Part shown: positions 23,677-34,625 of the stretch, in pieces
How the letters are laid out: every line of letters starts with the position of its first letter
How positions within the stretch are numbered: position 1 is the first letter of the stretch
NCBI RefSeq assembly: GCF_030272615.1
Contig: NC_081405.1
Coordinates: 469,952,008-470,016,007 of the forward strand
DNA from: Cryptomeria japonica
Taxonomy: Eukaryota; Streptophyta; Pinopsida; Cupressales; Cupressaceae
Direction of reading: 5' to 3'
Length of the DNA stretch: 64,000 bases
Made by a program: the position numbers and the translations under genes
The notes under the pieces: generated by a model
The model's input: the letters and a program-made list of their open reading frames with translations, nothing else
Database searches by the model: none
Told to the model about the DNA's origin: nothing

Positions 23677-26227
23677 TGTGAGGCCTCACCTCGACTCAGT
23701 CTAACATTCAGTGGATTTTATATTTAGACTATTATGGATACTTTATTTTGATGCATTTTGAGACTTAGAACTTATATGATTTCAGGATTTGGATAACATT
23801 GATATGATTTGATGGTTTACTTACATGCTTTATGAGATAGAACACTACATGATTGTTAGATAGGATGATATTGCAATGATAGATGTCGTTATTGAATTTG
23901 CAGGACTTTACTATGAATATAGAACTATGATGTATGGTTAGTTTATGTGAATTGGGATGAAATTGCTTATGTGAAATTGCTTGATAAAAGATGTATTTAA
24001 TCTGTGCAGATGAAAATTGTATGCAAGTGATGATGTGTATTGTTATTCCTTTGAATTATATTATATGTGGATATTTGAAAGTACTAATGTGTAAATTGAG
24101 ATGCGTAGGAAGTTTACCATGTGACCATGGAAAATTACGGAGAACCAAACCTAGACTTATGTATGTTCGTAAGCCAGGGGTTGTCTATTTGGAGAGACAA
24201 CACCCCATTTGTGTTGTATTTTATTTGTAACAGTATATGTTGCATGAGTGTTAAGTGTTATTTAAATTTAATGTGTAAAACCCACAAGAGACGATTTCAT
24301 GTTTTAATTTGTAAAAATGTTTTATTTGTGTCACTTGACACGTGTGGATTTAAATTTAAATGTTTTATTTTTGTCTCTTGGTGGGAAAGTGTTCAACTAT
24401 AGTTTTTCTTAAATAATATAATGTGTTGTCATAAATACTTTGGGAATATAATCTTTGGAGTGGTCAACATATGTTTGACCCGAAAATAAACTTCAGAGGG
24501 GTTTAAAATGGGTTAAATGAACACCTAGGGGTAGTTTAATAGGGTTTCCTAAAGCCCATAAGGTATACCTAGGGGTTAGGGGTAATTTTAGGCAAGTTTC
24601 TACTTTTAAATGAACTTTTTGACGCTTTAAAAATTGGTTTTTTTGAGTTGTGCGAAAATTGAAAATTAGAAGTTTAAATCTAATTGAGATTTTTCCTATT
24701 CGAATGAGAGTCTTTTTGCATTCTGCTTTACTTTCCTTTTTGGTTTTTAGAAACTTGTGAGAACCCAGTGAATGAGCTTCTTAAGCAAGAATTTGGGAAT
24801 TTGAGGGTAATCACCCACTCTCCATTTTTGGAGACAAGAGAAATTTTGAAAAGAAAAGAACAGGGTTGAAATAGAAAATTTAACTAAGGGTAGAAGAAGA
24901 AGAATCATGGATTGGGCAGCTCTTCCTCAAATATTAAACTACCATTGGGCATATTAAGGTTGGTTGAATTATTCTTTAAAATGGTTATTTTCTTGCATGT
25001 GTTTGAGTGTATGATTGGTGAAGAAATCTGAGTTTCTTGAATGGCTTGTTTTAGAAATTCATTGAAAATTTTGCATTAAGCTTTGTTGTGTTTTGGGAGT
25101 TTTCTCAAGACCTCTTACTCTTGGGAGAGAGGAGGATCTTGTGGGTGGTAGCAGTGACAACCCTCGAGTGAGAGACTCTCATTTGAGAGCGATCACAAGG
25201 GATCTTTGTGTGACCCTTGTTGCATGGCCTGTTTGTGCAATGGGGGTCATAAGGAGGGTTATAAGGCTAGAATGCCTTTGGGGGGCATAAGGAATAAGGG
25301 GTTGAGATTCTTGATGTATTTATTGTGCCATGAGGTGGCTACTTGTTTTTCCATACTTGCAGTTCTCCTCAGGGTATTGGTCCACTACCACCCTTGAAAA
25401 GATCATCACCAAAGTGTGGTGCTGTGTAGCCAAGTTGGGAGTGTGCCTGAAAATTTGTGTGTATTTTTGCCTTCTATGTGTTTGCATGTTTGTTACCCGT
25501 CTAGGACTTGGTTCTCCGAGCTCGGGGGTGGCTACTAGTTAGCCTAGGCTGGGAGGTGAGCACTCCGTGGTCATATTTGTGTTTCTATTATGCAGGAATG
25601 TCAGGAGAAAAGAATAGGAACAAAGAAAAAAGTTGCAGAAGATTATTGTTGAAGAAATTTAAATTTAATTGCAGTTATTAGTTTGCTAAAAGAAATACGC
25701 CCTCATTTGTTGAAAAGAGAGGCAAGTTGTAAATTTGAAATATTGACATGAGAGTTGGGATTGTAGTTGAAAAAAAAAAGAGACATCCTGTAAATTTTGC
25801 AGAATATCTTAGAGTAGTAAAAAGCTTGTTTTATTTCTATTCTTGTTTTAAAAGAAAAAAAAAAAAAAAAAGCTACTTTCGATTTGCATGCAATAGTTTT
25901 CCTTTTGTAAAATGGAAAAATCAGTCTTTAATTAATTTAATCTACATTCTACTTGCTGAAAAATATGAGTTGTTTTTGCTGATAGATTTTAAGTATTTTT
26001 TTAAAAAGTGTATAAGTAGTTGTTTTATGAGTTGAGAAATCAATGAATGTTTTTATTCAGAATAGAATAATGTATTTCAAAAAAAAAGTATTTTCCTAAA
26101 TTCGGAAGAAGAAATTAAAACATGTATATTTCCGATGTGTTATGATCAAAAGCTTAGCAATAGGGTTACTTCATTCTTTTTATTAGCAATTAAAATAATA
26201 AAAAGAGCCTAAGCTTAATTACCAATC

Positions 26228-26231
<4 letters not shown>

Positions 26232-26304
<73 letters not shown>
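26232..26304. repeat. (TA)n microsatellite
   Basis: Uninterrupted TA dinucleotide run of about 73 bases within J. A shorter TA run follows near 26362-26380. Confidence 0.97.
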
Positions 26305-26308
<4 letters not shown>

Positions 26309-26485
26309 ATTTTTCTTTGTATTTTGTTTTAAAAAAAATTGCGTATAAAACATATTGGGAAATATATATATATATATATAAACATATATTTATAAATTTA
26401 TATAAATCCTTAAAAAAAAAATTTAATTAAATTAATTTTTAAACAAAAAAAAGGGGTTTTGGGTTGCGCGGGTATCGGCCGCATC

Positions 26486-26672
26486 CCACTATGTGAACAC
26501 ACAGTGGGCGGCACTGAAAACACCACCACTATGTGAGCACACCGTGGGAGGCGCCGAAACGCCACCACTGTGTGGCCACACAGTGGCGCGGCGCCCAGCG
26601 CCACCACTGTGTGGGTACACAGTGGGCGGCGCCCAGCGCTCCACTATGTCACCGCACAGTGGGCGGCGCTTG
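26486..26672. repeat. GC-rich hairpin array, about 39-bp period, five units
   Basis: Units start CCACTRTGTG at about 26486, 26526, 26565, 26604 and 26641. Each contains an inverted match CACACAGTGG after a 2-4 base spacer, then a GGCGGCGCC-like linker. Each unit can therefore fold as a hairpin of about 10 bp stem. The array is far richer in GC and CpG than its AT-rich surroundings and is non-coding. Confidence 0.88.
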
Positions 26673-26943
26673 GTCCGCCTTCCCCGCTCGACCCGCCATG
26701 ATTTTAAAACGCCACAGACCCTGCATCAAAACCAATCCATGGTCGTCGAAGGACTTTCGGCCCTGTGGGTAATGGTATCAAAAAAAAAAATATTAAACCC
26801 TAGCCTGGGTAGGGCTAGGGTAAGTAAATAAAATAATATGTTTAATTTAATTAGAATAGAGCCATTTTATATAGAAAAAAAAAAGGAATCCCTAATTAGG
26901 GTTGGAGGACAAATTGGCTAATAAGCTGGAGAGGTATTGTAGA

Positions 26944-27050
<107 letters not shown>

Positions 27051-27576
27051 TGATAAACGCTTAAATTTGCCCTAGTTAATTTAATTTGGCCATTAAATTT
27101 TAAAATGGATTATAAAAGGAGAAATTTAAACACTTTCCATTTGAGGTTAGAATGGATAATTTTTAATTGGCATTCTAAAGACGAGTAATAGCTACTCATA
27201 ATTAATTTTGCCCTTGTAGATTTAATTATCCAAATTAAATGTCACTGAAAACGATTATTATAATCATCTAAATAAAAATGGATGTTTAGACTATATAGTC
27301 TTATTGGAGATTGAATTAATCTTCCTCTCCTATTTCTTTAATGAGATTGATTTAATAAAATTTAATGACTAGGTATCTCGTGGAGATAAAATTAAACCAG
27401 TTAGATTTCCGCAAATAGAATTAAACAATAATCAATGCTTGGTTCATATCAGAATTTAGCTCGAATATAGATATGGAAAATACATTAACGCTTGTTGTGA
27501 TAGCAAACTTTGTTAATTAACTAGTTGTTTTAAAAAAAAAATCATTCCGTTTTTGCCCTAAATTTTGGGCATGACA

Positions 27577-29635
27577 TCTTCCTTTCAACAACTCCATTAT
27601 ATTGAGGTGTTCGAGGAGCAGAAAATTGTCTTCTTATACCATGCTTCTCACAAAAGTTATTAAACTCATAGGATGTGAATTCTCCACTATGATCTAACCT
27701 AAATCATTTAATCTTCAATCTTGTCTCAATTTTCACTTTAACCTTAAAGATTTTAAACTTTTCAAATTCTTCAGATTTTTCCTTTAGAAAAGTAACCCAC
27801 ATCATTTTAGAATAATCATCAATGATGAGCATGAAATATCTATCACCATGAAAAATTTTAAGTCTAGTAAGGCCACACAAATCAGTATGAATAAGATCAA
27901 GAACATCATTTGATTTATCTTGTATACTCCTAAAAGAGGTTCTGACTTGTTTACCCATTTGACATTCTTTACATACTGGATTATAGAGCTTCATAATCTT
28001 AGGTATATCCCTAACTACCTTAGTTGAACTAATATTCATAATGCAAACAAAATTCACATGACACAGCCTTTTATACCATAGCCAACTCTCATCAATCTAT
28101 GTAATCAAACATGTCTTCTCACTAGATTTCAAATGAAATATATTACCTTTTGTCTTTGTACCGATTGCAATCTCCAAACCAGATCTATTAATGATTTTGC
28201 TTTTCCATCTTTGAACTATAATTGAAATCCCTTATCTACCAATTATCCTACACTCAAAAGATTATGGCTTAAACCTTCAACATAATAAACATTGTCAATA
28301 TTGTTCTTACCATCCAATGATATAGTTCCTTTTCCTTTGATCATACATGCTTTGTCATCTCCAAATCTAACTAGACCACCATAAAATTCTTGCAAATTTA
28401 TAAACTTCCCTTTATCTCCAATCATATATATGAACAACCATTGTCAATTACCCATTCATCCTTGTCTTCAATTTTAGCAGCAAGTGTTTTCTCGTCAGGT
28501 ACATTCCCTTCCAGTGCTAGATCATCTTCTTTAATAGCTAGCAACACCCATTCCTTCCCATTGTCGGAACCACTAGTAGAATCTTATGTTGTTTCATCAT
28601 CAGAATCAATAATGCCTTCCTCATCCACTATGTAGCATGATTTGTCTTTGTTTTCTTGTACTTGTACTTGTACTTGTTCAGATATCTAGGGTTAGACTTA
28701 AATGATCTTCTAACTCTTTCTTCAAATCTTGAATTCCTTTCAGGACATCTAGATGTAAAATGACCAATTTTATTAAATGCAAAACATTTAAAAGGTGATT
28801 TTCCTTCATACTTACTTCCTACCAGTCCTTTAGGTACTCTTCTATCAAATAGTGCTTCAAGTTTCTCAAACTCATCATCTTCTCTCTTCATATCTTCTGA
28901 TTCCTTTGCATACAAATCTTTCCATTCTTGCTTACCAGTTCTAGATGTAGATGCATGAAAAGCAGGTTTAGTCTTCACATCTCCAGAAGGTCCAAATTCT
29001 TGAAGCTCAAAAGCAGATAGTTTCCCAACCAAAGTATCTTTGTTGATAGATGTATTAGTCATTATTCTCAACTCATTAGTAGCAGTAGCCTTCATTTTGT
29101 AAGCCTGTGGTAGGGCTCTCAGGAGTTTAAAAACAATTTCATCTTCGCTCAAAGTTCCACCACAACATTGAATTCTCATATCAATCTCATTTACCCTTTC
29201 CATGAATGCAGTAATCCTTTCATCTTCTTCCATATTTAGGATTTCATATCTCACCCAGTAACCATCAAGTTTAGCAATCTTCACTATAGGGTCACCTTCA
29301 TTAAGAGTCTCCAATTTATCCCATATAGCCTTTCCAGATGATTTGTCAATTAATCCCATATTTTGTTGTTCAAAAAGTGAACACAAGAGGGCTTCTCTTT
29401 CTCTACAATCATTCTCAAGCTCCTTGTCTAGGTTTTTGAGAGGAGGATTGCCAGATCACGGATTATAAGGTGTGACACCATTCTATGTGATCTACCAAAT
29501 CTCCTTGTCAAGACATCTCAAATGATTTTCCATCCAAATCTTCCATACTTTATAATTTGTTCCATCAAGCCTTGGAATATCCCTTCGAAAGATAGCTCCA
29601 GAAGAACTAAATGAACTTGAACTGTTAGTCGCTAT
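27577..29635 (-). pseudogene. Gag, protease and integrase N-terminal half, element I
   Basis: Minus-strand start of the element I polyprotein. The codon aligned with the gag start of element A is ATA at 29635-29633, so the start codon is lost. Three stops follow within about 70 codons. The gag core (about 29386-28628) is well preserved. Its knuckle reads C-F-A-F-N-K-I-G-H, with Phe in place of the second Cys. The protease motif is D-N-G. The integrase zinc region, the H-T-D-L-C-G motif and the later acidic residue are readable. The frame ends at the V-V-E-R-K motif where J is inserted. Confidence 0.9.
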
Positions 29636-29679
29636 AGGATCTACCACAAGCAGTTAAGCTTTCTGTAGAGAGGACCAAA

Positions 29680-29691
29680 TCTTTGATACCA
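29680..29691 (-). other. Primer binding site of element I
   Basis: Plus-strand complement of TGGTATCAAAGA, two bases from the 5' LTR. It differs from the canonical TGGTATCAGAGC by two bases, G to A in the middle and the last base. Confidence 0.8.
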
Positions 29692-29693
29692 AT

Positions 29694-30383
29694 TGTTAGA
29701 CAATTCAAATAATCGAAAGACAACTGAGAGAGGAGGGGGGTGAATCAATTTTCATGGATTACTGGAACCATTAGCAAATTAAACTTTAATACCAAAACCC
29801 AAAACATTAATACCGAAATAGAAATTAAACCAATTAAGCATAAAAAATAATCACAAAATAAATATCATCCACATAACACCAAGATTTGTATGCGGAAAAC
29901 CCAGTAAAGGGAAAAAACCATGGTGGTAAGTCTACCCACGGTCAAATAATACTTTTGTAGTAAGTATGTGAATTACAATTGAGGGGCTTGCACTTGTAGG
30001 AAGGACAATAGCCTAGAGTACACTGCTCATCACAAAAGGAGCCTCATTGACTACATATAAATCTAGACTACAATTCGGAGAAGTGTTGAACTGCAAAAGA
30101 TAACATCTCCTATGCTTGAGTACAATTCCGGTTAAGCTCAATACCGGAGGACTAAATCCTCTTACATACACCCAATTCAATCTCCAATGATCAACCAACT
30201 CCTCTGCTTGAATGATATTACATTATTCATACATTACATTCCTTGGCCATGACCTCTAACCATAACCATGATCATCTACAATGAGATCTTACATCTATAT
30301 ATACAAACCGTGAACCATAAACAATCAGGTAAACCATCAGATAATAAACCAATTACATAATTACTAACCATGTTGAACTAAGA
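29694..30383 (-). repeat. Truncated 5' LTR of element I
   Basis: Matches the U5-proximal half of the 3' LTR at 13363-14581, from TGTTAGACA on. It ends abruptly after ACCATGTTGAACTAAG, where gag of element H starts. About 530 bases of the LTR are missing. Confidence 0.9.
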
Positions 30384-32269
30384 AACAAATCATGGGATTG
30401 ACTGATAAATCATCTACAAAGGTTATGTGGGATAAATTGCAAACTCTGAATGAAGGTTACCCTACTATCAAAATTCCTAAACTTGATGGTTACTAGGTAA
30501 GATATGAGAACTTGAAGATGGAAGATAATGAAAGAATTGCTACATTCATGGAAAGAGTAAATGAGATTGTCATGGGAATTCAATACTGTGGAGGATCTCT
30601 GAGTGAGGATGAAATAGTTTCCAAAGTTTTGAGAGCCCTTCCACCATCTTACAAGATGAAGGCAACTACAATTAATGAATTGAGAACAATGGAAAACACT
30701 TCAGTTAAGAGAGACATTCTAATTGGGAAATTATCTGCTTTTGAGCTTGAAGAATTGTGAGCTTCTGGAGCTGCAAAGTTTGAACCTGTTTTTCATGCAT
30801 CATCATCTACCGGCAAAAGTGATCAGAAAACCCTATATTCAAAAGAATTGGAAGATATGACAAAAGAAGATAAAAAATTTGAGCAACTTGAAGTCTTATT
30901 TGCTAGAAGAGTACCTAAAGGACCGGCAGGAAGTAAGTATGAAGGAAAACACCTTTTAAATGTTTTGCATGTAATAAGATTGGTCATTTTGTATCTAGAT
31001 GTCTTGAAAGGAATGTAAGATTTGAAGAAAGAGTTAAGAAATCATTTAAGCCTAATCAAAATAGATATAGATTCAAGAAAAACAAACAATGCTACATAGC
31101 AGATGAGGAAGGAGTAAGTGATGACTCTAAGGATGAATAAGCAGCAGACTCTGCTAGTGGATCCAACAATGGAAAGGAATGGGTGTTCTATGCTTTAAAG
31201 GAAGATGAACTAGAACCGGCTATCAAGAATGAAGAAAAGGCCCTGGTAGCAAAAGTTGAAGATAAGGATGAATGGGTAATTGATAGTAGATGCTTGCATC
31301 ATATGACTGGAGATAAAAGAAAAAATTTGTCCCTGCAAGAATATAATGGCGGTCAAGTCAAATTTGGAGATGACAAAGCATGTCTGATCAAAGGTAGAGG
31401 TATTCTTTCTCTGGATGACAAGCATAATACTGATAATGTCTATTATGTGGAAGGTTTAAATCATAATCTTTTAAGTGTTGGTCAATTGGTGGATAAGGGA
31501 TTCCAACTTCAGTTTAAAGATAGAAAATGCAAAATCATTAACAAAATTGGTTTGGAGATTGCATCTGGTACTCAGACTGGAGTTAATATCTTTCACTTGA
31601 ATACTGGTAATAAGATATGTTTGATTTCTCACATTGATTAGAGTTGGGTATGGCATAAGAGGTTGTGTCATGTTAAGTTTGATTGTATTGTTAAGATCAG
31701 TTCAACAAAGGTAGTTAGAGATATACCTAAGATTATAAAGCCTCGTAATCCGGTATGTAACGAATGTCGATTGGGAAAGCAAGTTAGAACTTCTTTTAAG
31801 AGGATACATGATAAATCTAATGATGTGCTTGACTTGATTTACACTAACTTATTTGGTCTAGCAAGGACTGGAAGATTTCAAGGTGATAGGTACTTCATGC
31901 TGATAATTGATGACTATTCTAGAATGATGTGGGTGACTTTTATTGGGGAGAAGTCTCAAACCTTTGAGAAATTCAAGATCTTTAAAGCAAAGGTGGAAAT
32001 AGAAATTGGATTGAAAATAAAATGTCTAAGATCAAATGAAGGTGGTGAGTTCACTTCTCATGAATTTAATAGTTTTTGTGAGACAAATGGAATTAGGAGA
32101 CAGTTACTGCACCCCAGACTCCTCAGCAAAATCAAGTAGTAAAAAGGAAGAATAGAACCATTTTGGATGCAGCAAGAACCATGATGATGGAAGCCAAATT
32201 GCCTCACATCTATTGGAGAGAAGCAGTAAGTATAGCAGTCTACACATTCAATAGAGTTCATATCAAAGG
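30384..32269 (+). pseudogene. Gag, protease and integrase part of element H
   Basis: Starts inside gag at the Q-I-M-G-L motif. Stops lie near 30494 (a tryptophan codon in relatives), at 30758 and near 31138. A one-base deletion near 30950 shifts the frame before the zinc knuckle, which keeps C-F-A-C...H...C. The protease motif is D-S-R rather than D-S-G. The integrase has N in place of both catalytic Asp (31856 and 32035). A stop at 31639 follows the H-I-D motif. A frameshift near 32108 precedes the point where G is inserted. Confidence 0.9.
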
Positions 32270-33091
32270 TGTTGGCATATGCACACTCCAATGAGGCATT
32301 GTATGTGATTGAAGGTTTTGTCATTGATGGCAACCTTACAATCCTATGGCACCGGCAAGGCATCACACCGGCAAGGAATTACACCAACAAGGCATTACAC
32401 CAGCAAGATAGTTCACTGGCATCAACAGGTCACACTCAGACCACTGGCACCAACACAGAGAAAGGAAGCATACCGGCACAGAGGCCGATAGGATTTTTTG
32501 TTTATTATTGTAAAAACCTTGTAAGCCGATTTGGCAAGTTGTAAAATGACTCTTATATATAAACGAGATCATTGTAGACATTTTGTAAGTGATGTAAGTG
32601 AAAAAGGAAGATATTAGGTAGACCTATTATGTGAAATATAGGTTAAAGGTTTTATGTAAAGAACATAGCGGTAATCGGTACTGGATCAGGCATTATAGAT
32701 GCTATTGTAAAGCAATACAAGATATTGGATTTGTATAATCCACATTGTAAGTCAGTGAGACTTCCCATTGAGCAGTGAGCTCTAGGCAATTGGCCTTCCT
32801 CCATGTGCAGGCCCCTCTTTTGTAAGTAATATTCTCTTATTGGCCAGTAAGTGGATATGTGCGTCACAAATCCCACAAAGGTTTTTCCCACACCGGGTTT
32901 CCTCATTAAATCCTTGTGTCATGATGGGCTTTTCATGTGGATGTTTTTAATTCTGTTTATTACATTATTTCTTGCATACCAGTACACTATTATAATATGT
33001 TCTGCATGTTTTAAGTTAAGAAATTCCAATTATTGGTTAGATACTGATTCAACACTCCCCCCCCCTCTCAGTATCTATGAGATTCCTAACA
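32270..33091 (+). repeat. 5' LTR of element G
   Basis: Begins TGTTGGCATATGC and ends GATTCCTAACA. The U3 part has a short degenerate tandem repeat, CACCGGCAAGGCAT-like, near 32347-32410. The U5-proximal part has the block GAGCAGTGAGCTCTAGGC near 32770 and CACTCCCCCCCCCTCTCAGT-like sequence near 33055-33071, shared with the Copia LTRs of this window. Confidence 0.95.
32553..32563 (+). promoter_or_regulatory. TATA box in the G 5' LTR
   Basis: TTATATATAAA, a near-ideal plant TATA box; conserved in the 3' LTR near 38287-38297. The transcript would start a few tens of bases downstream, at the U3/R border. Confidence 0.7.
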
Positions 33092-33093
33092 AT

Positions 33094-33105
33094 TGGTATC
33101 AGAGT
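33094..33105 (+). other. Primer binding site of element G
   Basis: TGGTATCAGAGT, two bases after the 5' LTR; one mismatch from the initiator Met-tRNA complement used by the Copia elements here. Confidence 0.88.
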
Positions 33106-33162
33106 GTGGTCCTCTATTTTTAGAAGCCTAATAGCTTGAGAAAGATCTTGACACCGGTAGAT

Positions 33163-34320
33163 ATGAAAAATCTGATGAAGCAACTTGAAGCAGCTCTCTT
33201 AGACTATGATACAGAAAAATTGAAAAATATCAAACTAGAAGATGATCTAAAAGTGGCTCAGGATATCATTCAAGCACTTCACGAGAATCTTACTATTGCA
33301 AGAAATAAAAGAAGAGAACTTTGTGAAAAGATGCAAAATGAGAATGATGAAAAGGAATCACTTAATGATATGTTAAGTAAGCTGAAACTGGAAAACATAA
33401 CTACAAAGGATGAGATGCAGGATATGACTATGTGATTTTGTAAAGAGATTGAAGATAGGAAGAAGAATGAAGAAGAATTGACCAGAAGACTAAGTGATGC
33501 AGCAAATGAGAACACAAGACTTAGCTATGAAAATGATTTATTAAAGATAGATCTAATGCACACTTAGAATGACTCCAATGAATTGATGAGATAGAAAGAA
33601 GTCTTAGAAAGAGAACTAGAAACTGCAAATCAACATAAAGAAAAATTCAAGAAAAGCTCAGAGGAACTTGGTAACTTACTGAAGAATCAAAAACCTAAAG
33701 GTGACACTTTTGGAATTGGCTTTGAAGTTGGTGAAAGCTCTGGTATTGCAAACACACAACATCATAGCAAACCAGTAAGGCAACTTAATACTTATAAATT
33801 CAATGGAAAATGCTTTAACTGTAATAAGTATGGTCATAGAACAAATGAATGTAGATCTAGAAATTATCAGAATATCAACACACCCACCAGTCACTGTTCA
33901 AAATGCAACAAAGTTGGTCACAATTCTGAAAATTACAGAATGAATGTAAGATGTTATGTTTGTGAAAGATTTGGACATTTATCTAATCAATGCAGGACAC
34001 AAACCAGCATAGGTTATGGGAAAGATATTCAAAAGAATAATGTGACTTGTTATGCATGTAACAAGATTGGGCATATTGCAAAATTTTGTAGAAGTAAAGG
34101 ATCACCGGCAGACAACAAAAGTTCTAGCTTGAAAGGTAAAGAAAAAGTTGAAGAGGTAAAGCAAGAATTCTCAAAACAATTGATTAGAAAAGCTAGTCTA
34201 AATGTTGGGAATACTCCTCCACCGGTAGAACCAATCAATGCTTCACTGACAGGATAGAGTGATGCTTCACCGGCAGGATAGAGTGATGCTCCACCGGTAG
34301 GAAGTTCTTCATCAAATTGA
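33163..34320 (+). pseudogene. G ORF1: coiled-coil protein with four zinc knuckles (gag-like)
   Basis: About 385 codons from ATG 33163 to TGA 34318. The N-terminal half is rich in Glu, Lys and Leu with heptad-like spacing, a probable coiled coil. It is followed by four C-x2-C-x4-H-x4-C knuckles: CFNCNKYGHRTNEC, CSKCNKVGHNSENY (last Cys changed to Tyr), CYVCERFGHLSNQC and CYACNKIGHIAKFC. I infer a nucleocapsid-like RNA-binding role. No Copia capsid domain is recognisable. Internal stops are TGA 33433 and TAG 33565, 33592, 34255 and 34279. The last two fall in an 8-residue tandem repeat at 34238-34302. D carries a relative at 52241-53495. Confidence 0.75.
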
Positions 34321-34625
34321 AGAAAGTTTCCTTGAGGGTTTAGAAATCTAATGACACATGTGCTATTATTCCCTCGGTTAGAGATGAGAAGTTGGAAATC
34401 ACTTCATTACCGGCAGACAATGTTAAGTGAATACTTAACCGACATGCATTTAATATGGTAGATGGCAATTTAACACTATAATTTGTGGTTTTGGCTCCAT
34501 TTTAATTCACCGTGATTTCAAACATTCATAGAGCGCAAAACTTGCAGAGCTAAGTAATTTCAAGCAAAGAGGCAAAGCACTTCAATCAATCAATCCATCC
34601 AAGATAGAAAAAGGTATTTATCATC
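34321..34625 (+). other. Spacer between ORF1 and ORF2 of element G
   Basis: 305 bases with no frame of note. It includes an A-rich stretch just before the ORF2 start codon. Whether ORF2 is translated from its own transcript or by another route cannot be told from sequence. Confidence 0.5.

Noticed and set aside
23991-25542. Possible host gene inside J (several frames of 60-95 codons)
   Set aside because: They overlap in different frames, have no recognisable domain and lie within a unit defined by target duplications.
26486-26672. CRISPR-like regular array
   Set aside because: The spacers are themselves repeated, the units are contiguous tandem hairpins, and the setting is a plant retroelement LTR.
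26493-26831. Open frames through the GC-rich repeat array
   Set aside because: The translated pattern follows the 39-bp hairpin unit; long frames arise because the array lacks T-rich stops. No protein signal.
32269-32581. Frames reading across the G 5' LTR
   Set aside because: The same frames recur in the 3' LTR near 37980-38280; they are LTR sequence, not genes.
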